Source: Coenobita brevimanus (Eukaryota > Arthropoda > Malacostraca > Decapoda > Coenobitidae). Taken from it: DNA of 64,000 nucleotides. The DNA is taken from NCBI GenBank assembly GCA_032717465.1, contig CM064690.1, forward strand, positions 27,543,153-27,607,152, in the 5' to 3' direction. Positions 1 through 12,329 of the stretch are shown here, one piece after another. Position 1 is the first letter of the stretch, and each line of letters opens with the position of its first letter. The notes under the pieces are model-generated. The model was not told where the DNA came from and did not search any database. It saw nothing but the letters and a program-made list of their open reading frames with translations. A program made the translations under genes and the position numbers.

Positions 1-1085
1 CCTAATAACCCACCACCAATTAAAACCATTTAAGAGAAAGCCCATTTGAGGGATTCCAGGCGTCATTAGCCAAAAAATGATTCAATCAGAAACATTTGGA
101 ATAATTTGTTTGGATAATCTCTTTACTGCTGACAAGAATAGCCATTAAGGGTGATAATTGCGAGAGGAATTATATCTGGCCACTGAAAGGTTACGAGAAT
201 GTGTGGGTTGGACTGAATAATTGGGAATATAATAAACTGAGGAATTATTAATGAAGGGGCATAGCATCTGGTGACTGAGGGTTTGGGAAAGGCGTTGTGG
301 ATCTGAATGAGTTAATGAGTACTGTGCATTATCTTTCAGTGAGTAATCAATGGGACAAATAGAAAGCACGTTGAGAGCACATTCCTGCGTCCGGCTCCGG
401 TTCCACATAAGAAAAAAAAACTATTCAGCTCTTCCTTGACCCATTGCCTACCTATTCATCAAATCTCATTGAAATCCAATAACAAATTTAGTATAAATCT
501 TGTACACAACCAGACAAACAGACAGACAAGGGTGAATATATAGCATCCGCTGAAATCTTCGTTGGCACAGGTAATAACGGAATGCCTACAGACAGAGGGG
601 GTGAAATAAAAGAAAATGAGAGTTTTCGTGGAAGGAAGAAAATCAAGGAAGAGATAAATTCCAGAACTACGGTGACTCGTTTGTAAACTGTTGTTATCTT
701 CAGACAACTTCGCCGAGATAAGGAGACAGCTTTCCAAATAATAAAGACAGACATCGTCATCACTAACTCCTTCACTGCTTGAGGTTATAGGCTGAATGAA
801 ATCATCTGTTCACAGGAAGAGTGAAATGCACTGCAGAAGATGTCACTGAGCTTATGAGACTGGCTTGGAATATTAAAGTCTACCATAATTTACTCAATAA
901 TAAATAACATACCTATGGAACGAGTTCAGAGAATACTGATTTCTGTCCTCAGCACGAGAAAACATTTGCCCTTTTCCGTACCTTATAGTAGTTTGCACAA
1001 TCAAGAACACAAGCACAAGCAAAGAAGAAAAAAAGTTGTAGACTCATTTGATACACGCAAAAGACACTGAAGTTGCTCATTTGAC
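1..1085. other. AT-rich unassigned sequence
   Basis: No convincing coding region, RNA gene or named repeat is visible. The short open frames lack splice signals and family motifs. It ends at a pyrimidine-rich tract. Confidence 0.5.
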
Positions 1086-1089
1086 TCGG

Positions 1090-1420
1090 CAATACCACCC
1101 TTCCCCTCTCCCCACCCTATTTGCCCCACACTTCCTGCTCCCCTCTCCCCCTTTATTCCCTCCCCTCCTTCCCCTCCTCCTCCTTCTTCCCTCTTTGTCC
1201 TTCTTCTTCCTATTCCCCTCTCCCTTTTCCCCTTCTCCTCCTCTCCCTTCTTCCTCCTCTTCCTTCCCTCTGCCTCTTCCCTACGTTCCCCAACCCTCAT
1301 GCTCCCCTTCCCCTTCCCCTCCTCTTCCTTGCCCCTTCCCTTACGTGTCCTACTCCCCTTCCCCTCCCACTTGTCTCCCTTCCCCCTCCTCCTTCCCCCG
1401 CCCCATCCAGTTCCTTCATT
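1090..1420. repeat. Polypyrimidine low-complexity tract
   Basis: The + strand is almost purely C and T in CCCCTTCC/CTCCTTCC blocks. Long open frames here on both strands are compositional: Pro/Ser/Leu/Phe on one strand, Gly/Arg/Glu/Lys on the other. Confidence 0.85.
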
Positions 1421-1527
1421 TAACTTACAACCGAGGCAGAGTCTGTTTTCATTAACCACACCCTCGCTCTTTCACTCCCTCTCTCGCTTCCTTGACGACT
1501 GAAATTTTACGCTAGATTTATTGGAAC

Positions 1528-2150
1528 TGGGAGGGGGTGAGGGAGGAGACGAAAAGAGGAGAAGGAGAAAGAGAATGAGAGAAGAAAGGGCGATAGCCTG
1601 CAAGAGGGAATGGCAAGAGACAGAACGACTTAGAGTGTGAGTGAAAAAAGAAGTCAGACTGAGAGAGGGAAAGAAGAGAGGAGAAGAGAAAGAAAGTGTG
1701 AAAGAAGAAAGAAAGACTGAAGAAGGAATAGGACAGAGGAGAAAAGAAGGAAAAAAAGTGTGAGAAAAAGAAAAAAAAGGATGACCGAGGAAGGAAAAGG
1801 TCAGAGGAGAAAAGAAAAAAGTGTGAAAGAGGAAAGTAAGCCAGATTCAGGGAGGACAAGGAGACAGAAGAAAAAAGCAATATTGTATGAGAGAAAAATG
1901 TTAGGCTGAGAGAGTTAAAGAAGAGAGGAGAAGAAAAGAAGGGAAAAAAAGAGAAAGGAAAAAATCTGACTGAAGAAGGATAAGAATAAACGAGGAAGAA
2001 AACAAGAAGAAAAGTCAGAATCATGGAGAGAAAGAAGAGACGAGAAGGAAAAGAAAGCCAGGCTGAGGGAGGGAAAAATACGAAAAAAAAAGAAAATAGG
2101 GAGAAACAGAGAATCAGGCAAAAAGAGAACAATTTGATAAACAAGATGAA
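1528..2150. repeat. Polypurine low-complexity tract
   Basis: The + strand is about 90% A and G, with GAAAGAAG and GAGAGGAGAAG words. It starts about 110 bp after the pyrimidine tract, so purine content flips strand here. A 208-residue Phe/Ser/Leu open frame on the minus strand is a by-product. Confidence 0.85.
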
Positions 2151-3084
2151 AGTCTAAGAAAGAGAGCCATTGGAGAGACAGATTATAGAGCAGAAGGGCA
2201 TTGTATTTACCTCTATTCATTTATCTCTATGTAGTATATTGCCTCTCGCTTCTGGTTAATTTTCCGATATGTAAGATTTGTTAATATTTGAAGGTCAAGT
2301 TACGCCGAAATACGCCTATGAAAAAAAGTGCAAAATTTTAAAGAATCACTCAAAAGCGTCTTTCAAAACACAAGGGTGGGAAATAAGCCAAATACATTAC
2401 AGACTGGAGGAATTAAGTTTCGAAGTAACAGTGTGAGGAAGAAAGCACAAACAGTTCCGTGAATCGCAATAAAACAAAACTGCTCACCCTGACACAACCC
2501 TCCTAGTTCTTCAGAAATATTAAAACCAGTTCGTAAAGTATGTGACATTTTTCGACTCACACAAAAGCCATACACACAGAAGCAATGTTGGACAGGTATG
2601 GCATGATATATAACGACGGGGAGAAAAATGCTTCCAGGAATTTGTGTTCTCTGGAATACTATATCAAAGTTTTCTAGCGACTCTGATTTACAAGACAGAG
2701 AACGGATTTTTTGACGAAGGAAATAGTTTGATACAGGGAATACTTAATCACCCATACACACTTAAAAAGAGGGTTTCCAGTCATAGGGGAAAATATTCGC
2801 ACAATTTACAGAAGCACCATAGAAATAGGAGTAACTTTTGATGCCTATGAATAGAGTACGACACACAAGATGGGACTAATTTGAGCATACCCTCCAGCAG
2901 GAAAATTTTTAAGGATGTGTCAAGGGAAATACCGTGAAATGTTTAGCTGAGGTGCAGCTGAAAAAATAAATTCCCCTAATATGCTACCACCTCTGTTTCT
3001 CACTGTCCTCTGCTGCCTGGCGATCCAAAGCGAAGAGGGGCTTAGTAATTTATGTTTCTGTGTCCATCGATGACTCTCTCTTTG
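2151..3084. other. Unassigned AT-rich sequence
   Basis: No gene, RNA or recognisable repeat is seen. Open frames are short and unrelated to any family I know. Confidence 0.5.
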
Positions 3085-3600
3085 CTAGTTATGATGCGTT
3101 AGGGATGTTTGAGGGATAAAGTGAATGAAAGTGTACAACAGGCTTGCAGGTTCGCTGAGAGTAGTGGTAAAGAATAGGGACGTGAGCATGGAAGTAAAAA
3201 GAAAAAACAGATATAAATAAAGTTGTTGCTGTATTGCGATTTCCACACTAACGTATGAAAAGGAATTTCGGACTGTCTGGAAAGGAGACAAGTTAAATGT
3301 GAAAGGAGTGAAAATCATATATCAAAGAGGAGTGTTTGTAATTACGTTGAGTGGCAGACAGACAATTTGGGGAGTGAAGAAGCGATGCAGTGTTGTTGCT
3401 GAAACACCAGAATGCATTGGAAAAAATAATCTGAGATGGTCTGGCAATGTGGAGAGACTGAAAAATGAAAGATTGACGAGGAGAGTGTGTATGACTGAGG
3501 AGAAGAAGAGACAGAGGAAGCGGAAGACCGAGGATGAGATGTAGAGGTACGGAGGGAGTTGTGAGTTGGATAGACAGACTGACAAAGGAGAACAAAATAA
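3085..3600 (+). pseudogene. Decayed RTE-type retrotransposon ORF, C-terminal remnant
   Basis: Translation in shifting frames gives the tail typical of RTE/BovB-like polyproteins. NRDVSMEVKR is at about 3171-3200 and LNVKGV at about 3292-3309. NNLRWSGNVERLKNERLTRR, at about 3424-3483, corresponds to the family's LRWFGHVERM-NERL block, and a Lys/Arg-rich end follows. The element at 17-20 kb has the matching segment (LQWFGHMERMDNERLVKK), but the two differ enough to be separate subfamilies. Stops and at least one frameshift near 3165-3175 show that it is dead. Endonuclease and catalytic RT parts are absent. It is read on the + strand. The family assignment rests on motif memory, not a search. 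Confidence 0.7.
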
Positions 3601-3649
3601 CATGGAGGCGATTTGCTTGTGGTCAATCCCTCCGAGACTAAAGTACGCA

Positions 3650-3790
3650 TAAATGGAAGATTACCCGGGAAGACAACCTTACTACACCCTCTTAGATGTC
3701 CGCCTCAGGATGGGATCAAACCCTGGTCCAAGTAATCAAGCGGACTGACAAACTAACACGCTTACAACCCGGCCACCGAAGGCTCCAGAT
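3650..3790 (-). mobile_element. tRNA-derived SINE, copy S1
   Basis: Read on the minus strand from about 3788 it has a tRNA-like head with an A-box-like GGTGGCCGGGTTGTA and a B box GGTTTGATCCC about 50 bp later. A tail containing GAGGCGGACATCTAAGAGGG follows. The same tail motif recurs at about 36.28 kb (GTGGCAGACATTTAAGTGGG) and about 17.03 kb (GTGGCGGACAT), so this is a dispersed SINE family and not a tRNA gene. The acceptor stem does not close as in a functional tRNA. Confidence 0.6.
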
Positions 3791-3844
3791 AAAAAGATAG
3801 GCGACGGAAAACAAGGAAGGAGAGTGACAGAAAAAATGAGGAAA

Positions 3845-4010
3845 GACATTTTTTTCTCTTTTCTTTTTTTCCCCTTTTTTTTTTCTTTTTTTTTCCTTCC
3901 TCTGAACTCCTCGAAAAGCGTCATTCTCGTCGCCCGTCAAACAAAAGCCACTCTGTTCCAAAATCACGACCAGAGTAGAACCATCTCTCTCTCTCTCTCT
4001 TTTTTTTTCT
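3845..4010. repeat. T-rich and (CT)n low complexity
   Basis: Poly-T/TTTC runs lie at 3850-3900 and a short (CT)n at 3984-4000. Confidence 0.8.
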
Positions 4011-4169
4011 AAGCAGCCTTTCTCTTTCATCTAGGCCATTGTCCAATACCTGGCCTTAAACATAGCCGGGAGCGAGTTTTGCCATTACATGTATTAGGAG
4101 AGGCTGGGAGACTTTTTTTCGTCTTTTTTTTTTTCTCTCATCTTTTTTTCCCCCTCAGAGGACCCAGTC

Positions 4170-4242
4170 AATACGGGCTAATTGAGAGAGTGGGTGAGAG
4201 AGCTGGTGGGGGAGGGTTGGGAGAGGGAGGAGGTGGCATGGC

Positions 4243-4276
<34 letters not shown>

Positions 4277-4438
4277 CCTGTAAAGTTAGCAAAATGAAAA
4301 AAGAGCGACTGAGAAAAGGACAGGATGAGAGTGAGGGAGGAAAACAAAAGAAAGAAAAGAAAGTGAGAAAGAAGAAAAGAAGTTTGAAAGAGAAAGAAAG
4401 GACCACAGAAGTTGGCAGGCTAAAGAGTACAAGAGTTG

Positions 4439-4487
<49 letters not shown>

Positions 4488-4800
4488 AGCGTAATAATGA
4501 AAAAAGGAAGGTGAAAAAGAGAGAGTTGGGAGGGAGGAGGAAGAGAAAGAAAATCCGGGGAGGAAACTAAAGAGTAGCGTATTGTGGAGGAGGAAGAGGG
4601 GAGAGAGAAAAAGAAAGGGGAGAGGAGTGAGGCAGAGACAGAAAGACAATGGCAGGGAGATAGCGTGGGAGTGGGGAGAGAACAGAAAAAGAATCAGGAA
4701 AGAGAAAAAAAATAATCAGAAAAAAAATATATATCACACAGAAAAGGAAGACGAGGCGACATGATGAAAGGAGAGGAAAGGGATGAGAGAAGGAATGAAG
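4170..4800. repeat. Purine-rich tract with two (GA)n microsatellites
   Basis: The + strand is mostly A and G. Perfect (GA)n runs lie at about 4247-4274 and 4442-4479, the second ending in about nine G. Confidence 0.85.
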
Positions 4801-4984
4801 GACACAATGATCAAGTTAATTATTATAAACTATCAAATTACTGACAAAATTAAGGTGCTTGAGAGAGAGTATTTATTCACTAGCAACTCCTGTTGTACCA
4901 TGAAATCTTGATCTAAGTCTTGGCAGAACTAGAGACACTTAGAGGAAATGTCTCGTAGCAAAAGATAACTACCCTCCTTTTACT

Positions 4985-5176
4985 CCAACCTGGCCTAAAA
5001 TTACCATCTTTTCGCGAATACTGAGTTGTAAAAATAGACTGGAGTAAAAACATCATTAAAAACATCATAAGTGCTATGGAAAGGATGTGGAGCCGTTGTA
5101 TTGTGTTTTTCCCTCACTGACCTACGAGAAATAAGCTACAAAAGGACGAAAAATTGGGTCAAGTTAAGGTGAAAAG
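4985..5176 (-). mobile_element. MITE-like family A, copy A1
   Basis: A roughly 190-bp element with imperfect terminal inverted repeats: AACCTGGCCTAAAATTACC at the left, and on the opposite strand TTAACTTGACCCAATTTTTC at the right. Internal landmarks GTGCTATGGAAAGGATG and GAAATAAGCTACAAAAGG are shared with copies at 30.2, 37.9 and 59.5 kb. No coding capacity. Inferred to be a non-autonomous DNA transposon; no clear target-site duplication could be picked out. Confidence 0.6.
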
Positions 5177-5179
5177 AGT

Positions 5180-6475
5180 ATAGTAAAACAAATCAGCATC
5201 GTATACAGGGCTTACTCTTCTCTTTAATGGCATTTACGTGAACTGTGAATACATTAAACGGTCAGAAATACTTTATGATTATTACTGAACAACAAAACAA
5301 AGTCACTTACAAGGAGGCAATACGAAACAAAAAAAAAAATCACGAGAATACGGCTCCAAAGTCAAGGAAAAAATAAAATAAAATAAAAATGAAAAAAAGT
5401 TCCAATTTCAGTTTGGCAATCAGTACAATAAAGAAAGATATAGACAGGCTCTTCAGTACCCTTAACCCCATATAATTATCCAAAATTAATTACTGGATTG
5501 AGAGACGGCAGTAACGATACACATACGAAGATTAACTAAAAAATGTCACAGAAAGAATGAAGAATATATATTAAAAAAAATAATAATAATAAACAGGCTA
5601 AACTTCCCCAAAAGATCTGTCTGGATGAGGGTAAACTCGTCCAAAAAAATCTTTAAGCAGAATTAAAAAAAAAAAAATCTCATACTATATCGACAAACAA
5701 AATATCCATCAAAAGAGAAGTTCAAATTCCTGCAATGCAATCCCCAAAGAAAAATAATATATACTCCCCTTACTATTTTCAAGCAATTCAAAAATATATC
5801 ACAAAACTCTTTAAACTGGGACAAACTAACAATTTAAAAAAAAACTAAAAAGGGAAAATGATAATGCTCACACAAACGAAAACCCACACACTAAAAAACT
5901 TCAACAAGACACAAGAGAAAATTTAATATCCAAAATATCACCTAAAAAAATTACTCACTGAAAATATCCGTAAAGAACAAATTACTGAAAAAAAAAAAAA
6001 AACAGAGAACAGAATAAATTCTCCAAAAAATAATCAGAAACGGAACAAGCTCTCGTCCGTAATTACTCCGCAAAGAAACAGAAACTATTTAACCAAAAAC
6101 CTACCAAAGAAAACCATAAATTCCTTCGAAGACTCCATATGGAAAACAGATTAATCTAAAAAAAAAAAAAAATCACCCAAAAGAAACCAAAGCAAATTTT
6201 AAAGATGAACCCAAAGAAAACATAATCAATTCGCCCACACATGAAAAGGAAAAAAAAAAAAAAAATCTCCAACAGGGAAAGTGTTAAAGGGAAAAAATCT
6301 GAGTTGTTTTGACCACGCTTGTCGCTCTAACAGGAAGATGATTAAACCAAATGAACTTCAAGACGACGAAAAAATCAGACCGAACTGAAAAAAAAGAAAA
6401 AAGAAAAAAAATAACTGAGGGTGAAAAGGATGATGATCAAAGAAAATGAACTCGAATATTAAAAAAGAAAAGTCC
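5180..6475. other. A-rich degenerate sequence
   Basis: About 1.3 kb with many A runs and recurring CCAAAGAAA-type words. It is probably an old low-complexity or minisatellite array. No genes are visible. Confidence 0.5.
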
Positions 6476-6477
6476 AA

Positions 6478-7770
6478 ACAAGGGGGAGGAGGGGAGGGGA
6501 AGGGGGAGGGAGGAGGGGAGGAAAGGAGAGGTTGATGGAAAGGGAGGGGGGGTATTAGGAAGAGGGGAGAAACAGAAGGGAGAGATGGGGGAGAAAGAGG
6601 AGGCCAGTGAAGGGGAAGAAGAGGGGGGATGGTGGAGAAGGGAAGAGGAGGAAGAGAGAATTTATGGAGGATAGAAGGAAGAGTGGAGGGGTGAATACTG
6701 AAGGAAGAGAGGAGAGGAAGGGAGGAAGAAGAGGGAATATGGAAGAGGAAAGGAAAAAAGGATTGTGGGGAGACGAGGGGAGGAAGAGGCCGGAAGTAGA
6801 ATAGGTAGGAGAGGGAAAGGAAGTGAGGAGAGAAAGAATGGGGAAAAAGGAGGAGGGGATGAAGAGGAACAAGGAGAGGGAAAGGAAAAGTGAGAAGTGA
6901 GAGGGAAAGCAAGAGGAAGAGAAGCGGGAAATAAGGGAGAAGAGAAAGAGGAAATTAGACAAAGTGAAGAAGAAGAGAAAAAAGAGTAGGAGAAGGAAGA
7001 TGATGGGAATGAAGTAAAGGAGATGATAGAGAGGAGGATGAAGGAGCAAGAGGAGGGAGGGGGGGGAATGGCGATGGGAGGGGGCATAGAGGGGGGGGGC
7101 CTCGACGAATGACTATATATATTTTTTGCAGTCATTATGGTGAAAACTAAAAACAGGAGGGAAGGGTGGGAGGGGAGGGGATGATGGAAGGGAAGAGGAG
7201 GATGGGGGAAAGGAAGGGGACGAAAAAGAGGGAAGGGAGGGGGAAGAAGAAGGAGAAAGATAGACGAGGGAGGTAGGAAGAGGAGGAAGAAGAGGAATGG
7301 ATGGAGCGGGGAAAGAGTGGGATACTGGAGAGGAGGAAGAGGAGGAAAGGAGGGAGGGGCGAAGGAAAATGAGAGTGGGGAGGAAAGTAGAAGAATGTGG
7401 TAGGGAGACATGGAAGTGAAGGAAGAAAAGGGAAGAAATGGTGGGGAATGATGGAAGGAAATTAATGAGAAGGAATGTACAGTGGAGGGCGTGAGGAAGG
7501 GGATGATGAAGGATTGACTGGAATGCATAGTAAGAAAAAGGGAAAAAGGAGGAATGATAAGGGGGAGAAAGGGGGAAAGGGACGAAACGCGATGAAAGAA
7601 CGGAGGAAGAAGAGGAAAGTAGACATGGGGATGGAGTACAAGCAGGAAAGAGGAAAACAGGGAGGCGAAAGAAATGGGAGGAGGAAGAGGGAAGTGAGGG
7701 GGTAAGTGGCGAAGACGGAAAGGGAAAGTGAGTGAGTGGGAGGCAAGACTGGGAGGAGAGAGTGAGAAGG
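6478..7770. repeat. 1.3-kb polypurine block
   Basis: The + strand is nearly uninterrupted G/A (GGAAGAGGAGG-type), broken once at about 7099-7155 by a short mixed segment. Long Ser/Pro/Leu/Phe open frames on the minus strand reflect this bias. Confidence 0.9.
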
Positions 7771-7774
7771 AAAA

Positions 7775-8400
7775 TCAACAATGCAACTTTATAGAAAAAA
7801 AAAAAAATCCCCAGTTATTATCGAGGAAAGACTGAAAACAAAACCCCTCAAAAAGAAAAAAATAATACATATGTGAAAAAAATAACACCCAGACCCAAAC
7901 CAACATAGATAGAAAAAAGGAGAGGGGGGACTAAAAAAAAAATCGTCGAATCTGACCACGTTTGTTGCAGCCATTGAAGAACGCCGGGGGCAATTTTATC
8001 CATTATCGCCAACGTAACGAGCGGCCGCCCCGAGTCTGCCTAGCTTCCACGCAACTTCCCTTCGACTTTCGGTCGCGTCTTGCAATCTTTCGTCCGTCTG
8101 CTGGCTTCTGAATCTTAACTTATCGCTCAGGGAAGACTTAGAGAGGGGTAAAAGGGATCGTGCTTTGATTTTAGAGTCTATGTGTCTCTCTAGGTCCCTT
8201 AGAATATGCGTTAAGATGTTAGAAATTGGTGCTTGCAGGGGTTGAATGATGTTGCAAAGACGTGTTGCGAGCGAAGGGATGGTGAGAGGGAGTGAAGATT
8301 TCTGGAACGTCGGTCGTGATGGCGTTGGGTTCGAATCAGAATAGAAAGACTCAATTTTTTCTCATTTTTGCGCTTGAGAAACACACACATGAACGCACAC
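7775..8400. other. Unassigned sequence with a CpG-richer patch
   Basis: Positions 7975-8110 are distinctly richer in G+C and CpG than their surroundings and contain GCGGCCGC. No reading frame, tRNA or promoter is convincing. A lone GGTTCGAATC at about 8328 resembles a tRNA B box but has no A box at the right distance. Confidence 0.4.
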
Positions 8401-8409
8401 ACCCTCACT

Positions 8410-8410
<1 letters not shown>

Positions 8411-8457
<47 letters not shown>

Positions 8458-8515
8458 TAAAGAAAATGCAAGTGAAAGTACATACACACATACATGCAAG
8501 GAAAATACGCACATG

Positions 8516-8581
<66 letters not shown>

Positions 8582-8829
8582 CAGGCAGACTGACACGCAG
8601 ACATTCATAAACACAGACACAAACACATACACAGGGCATACACAATCGTACATACACTGGAAATTCCTTTAAGGAGGTACACGCGCACACGAGACGCAAA
8701 GACGCACACGGGACACACACATGTCCGTCCGTACACAGACACAGTCGAACATGGATGAGAGCTCATTGCATGCAGAAATAAGAACTCGTATACGTACACA
8801 AGAACACACACACACACACACACACACAC
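8411..8829. repeat. (CA)n microsatellite cluster
   Basis: Perfect (CA)n runs lie at about 8411-8454, 8519-8573 (ending in a short TA run) and 8804-8829, separated by decayed CA-rich sequence. Confidence 0.95.
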
Positions 8830-9075
8830 CGCTCGCTGTCTCAGTGGTAACGCTCTCGCCTAGCATCTGTAAAGACGGGAGTTCTCGCCTTCCTTGGGAT
8901 GCGAAAGTTTCGCTGACGATGTGGGTGGTTACTGTCCTCCTTGAGCAAGGGGATGGGGGGTGTGCTTGTGTGAAGGTCAGGGCCTTGCCCTTAGATCGGA
9001 CTATATAGCTCTCAGCTCTCTTCCGGGAAGGTAAAAGCTGACGATCACGACCGTCACGTGATCCTGACCGACACG
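8829..9075 (+). mobile_element. tRNA-derived SINE-like element, copy S4
   Basis: Immediately after a (CA)n run is a tRNA-like head: TGTCTCAGTGGTAACGCTC (A-box-like), CTCGCCTAGCAT, then a degenerate B box GAGTTCTCGCC. The rest does not fold as a functional tRNA and continues into a non-tRNA body with no open frame. The head differs from the S1-S3 family. The right end is uncertain. Confidence 0.5.
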
Positions 9076-9204
9076 GCGAATTACGCACACATAAGCATAC
9101 ATACAAGCACGCACACACATACATACAGACGCACACAAAATACTCACACATACCAGACCAAATATGAAAGGTAAAAAAGTATACATTCAAACACTGAGCT
9201 GCTG

Positions 9205-9213
9205 ACAATTTAG

Positions 9214-9268
<55 letters not shown>

Positions 9269-9270
9269 CC
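9205..9270. repeat. (CA)n microsatellite
   Basis: About 27 perfect AC units, at 9214-9267. Confidence 0.97.
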
Positions 9271-9494
9271 GGGGCACTCACAAAACGCAAAGGCGCACAC
9301 AATATCAACAAAAATATATCTAAGTTCTCCCAAACTGAATAGTTGCAGTAAAAGTCTCAGTGAACATAAAACTTTCCCTTTTTTCCTTTTTTTTTTTCTT
9401 TTAGTTTATTCATTTTACGTCCTGATTATTTTGGGAGGCTGAGAATTTAGCTCTCGATGGGGTTACTGAGAATCATATCAATTTTCTATAGTGT

Positions 9495-9535
9495 CTTCCG
9501 AGCTGAATAAAAACGTCTGGAAATAGCAAGATGAG
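9495..9535 (+). repeat. Modular repeat C, single monomer
   Basis: Contains GCTGAATAAAAACGTCTGG followed by AAATAGCAAG, a near match to the core GCTGAATAAAATCGTCTGG found at 40.7, 51.2, 51.4 and 61.1 kb. Confidence 0.55.
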
Positions 9536-9589
9536 AATATTCAACGCCATCGTACTGACCAGATGAAGGTAAAAGGTAAAATGTTCCAA

Positions 9590-9890
9590 TCTTCTCCTCT
9601 TCCTCCTTCTCCATATCTTCTCCTTCTAGTCCCTTCTTTTTCACCTCCTCCTCGTCTTCCGTCACCCTTTCTTTCCTCCTTCTGCCTCCTATTTCTTTCC
9701 TTGCTCCACATCTCCTCTTCCTTCCTCTCCTCTCCTCCTCCTCCTCCTCTTTCCACTACCTCCTTCTTCGATTCCTACTTGTTTTCCTCTTGTTCTTCTT
9801 CCTCTTCCTCCTCCTACACTTTCTTCACCTCCTCCTTTTCCTCCTGCTCCTCGTCCTCGTCCTCCTCCTCCTTACCAGTCCACTCCAAAC
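9590..9890. repeat. Pyrimidine-rich (CTC)n-type tract
   Basis: CTCCTCCTC/TTCCTC blocks on the + strand. Ser/Phe/Leu open frames here are compositional. Confidence 0.9.
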
Positions 9891-10183
9891 CTCCAATTTT
9901 CTTCACCGTAATATACATGAGCTTACCCATCCTCCATATGGTAGGCGCATCGAAAATTTACGACTCTCTCTCTCTCCTTTTTTCTCTCTCCCTTTTATAT
10001 ATACAGTTTTCCTACTACAAATTTCCCTCTTCCTACAAGGGGCGGCGTGCATAACAATTACCGCGTCTTTCTCTGGGATGTGGATATATATATTTTGTCG
10101 GTCACGGATCCTGGTATTAGAGTGAGTAATATGACGTAAATATAGACACACACGCACACACTGGGATGCTGGGAGGTATACGG

Positions 10184-10272
<89 letters not shown>
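10184..10272. repeat. (CA)n microsatellite
   Basis: About 44 uninterrupted CA units. Confidence 0.98.
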
Positions 10273-10818
<546 letters not shown>

Positions 10819-10984
10819 CAGTATATGTATGTCTATGGTTTACACATTCCAACCTTACATCTCTATATACCAGCCACGAATGAGGAAGACCTTTCACAAA
10901 ATGACATTAAGGTTACGTTCCATGCGACATACACGTACTCAGAGCTTACCATTTCCCTTCCCCTGAGTGCGAAATGCATATCAA

Positions 10985-11400
10985 GGTGTATAAAGCTTAG
11001 TCCCCCCTCTCCTCCCTCCTTTACAAGCTTAACTCTTCGCTGCCTAAAATTCCCTCTTCTCCTCTGCTTCGTTTCGCGTTCGTTTAGTTTCCTCCACAAG
11101 CTTACTTTCGGTGTGTTTCCCCTTTCTTTTCCTTCAGAAGCTTAATTTCTTCCTATTCCCCCTAGTTTCATCCAGAAGCTTAGATTTGGGTTATTTTTTC
11201 TTAGTTTCACCCGTAAGCTTGATTTCGGTTTACTTTCCCTAAATTTCATCAGCAAGACCAAACTCGATTTATTTCCCTTACTCGATTTATTTTTCTTTAG
11301 TGTCACTCGCAAGGTCAGACTCGATTCATTTCCCTCTAGTCTCTTCCACAAGCACAGATTTGGTTCATTTTTCCTTGGTTTCCGGACCCGCAAAGTATTT
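10985..11400 (-). repeat. 39-bp minisatellite
   Basis: The landmark AAGCTT recurs at about 11025, 11098, 11138, 11176 and 11215, with decayed forms near 11253, 11311 and 11350, giving a unit of about 39 bp. The unit is roughly TTTCATCCAGAAGCTTAGAT plus a TTTCC-rich half. Because 39 is divisible by three, the minus strand stays open over 11142-11405 as an 87-residue frame of diverged 13-residue repeats (for example SLRVKLRKNNPNL). No start context, splice sites or domain support a real protein. Confidence 0.75.
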
Positions 11401-12299
11401 CTCACCTGTTTCTTTGGTCCACCCGATTAGTTTCCCTGATTAGCTTAACTAGCAGCCAGGTGTCCACAAACAGGGGGGTGGGAGGTCAAAGTGGCGTCAA
11501 GGAGAGGTCAAGCGCTGTTCTAATGGAGTCACTATTGCACATTTTGCACACGTTAAATGATCTGGAATCTCAAACGGGGATGAGGCAGGGGCAACAGAAG
11601 AGCCAAGAGTCTAAACTAACTCCTACCTGTCTAGCTTCGCCTCCCTCTACCTGCTTGTCGGTACGTTGTATCTCACTCTAAAGGCTTTTTCCCATTGGCG
11701 AGTAAAATCATCTGGAGTTAACTAGAATACAACAGACAAGTGCAGCACTGAGGTTTAAGGTCCAATTTTGCTCAACTGGCACGTGTTTACTTTCACCTGA
11801 CAAAGATCCCTAGCCCCTCTTACCTCAACTTTTGGCCACGTGTCGTCAGACTGCAGGATTGACTTGGCTAGTAAGCAAAGTGACTCATTCCTACCCTATA
11901 ATCAGGAAACACCGAATTCTATGCAATCAGGACAAAGTGCCGTATTACAGGTGGCGGTTGCACATTTCGTGACACTTTCTTCTCGGTGATCTCTTCTAAA
12001 CAGTGTGCATTAATAAACCACTTTTCCATTTCTCCCTTACCTACCTTGACAGTTTACCTGTTCGGCTCTGCGTTCAAGTGACAAAAACTTTCTAAACCCG
12101 CGGAATGCACACACTAATATCATGCAACGGAGGCGGTGGTGGCAGACGCAGGTGTATTGGTGGCGGTAAAAATGCACGCTAGAGGGTGTTGGCATAGAGG
12201 GTGTCGACCATGGAGGAGTTAGTGATTAGCTGCAGAAGAGGTGACGATTTCGACGTATCTTCAAGAGTCTGGTAAATATTCGCACTCTTAACAGCTAAG
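11401..12299. other. Unassigned single-copy-like sequence
   Basis: No coding exon or named repeat identified. A weak modular-repeat-C core (AGTAAAATCATCTGGAGTTA) lies at 11701-11720. GGCGGTGGTGGC-type sequence lies at about 12130. Confidence 0.45.
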
Positions 12300-12329
12300 A
12301 ATTAAAGGAAAGAAACCCGATTAGTAGTT

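Noticed and set aside
7113..7781. 222-codon minus strand frame, and the overlapping 288-codon frame at 6662-7528
   Set aside because: Compositional Ser/Pro/Leu/Phe frames over a 1.3-kb purine tract; several frames are open at once on the same strand.
8315..8345. tRNA gene suggested by GGTTCGAATC
   Set aside because: The B-box-like word has no A box 30-60 bp upstream and no acceptor-stem pairing.
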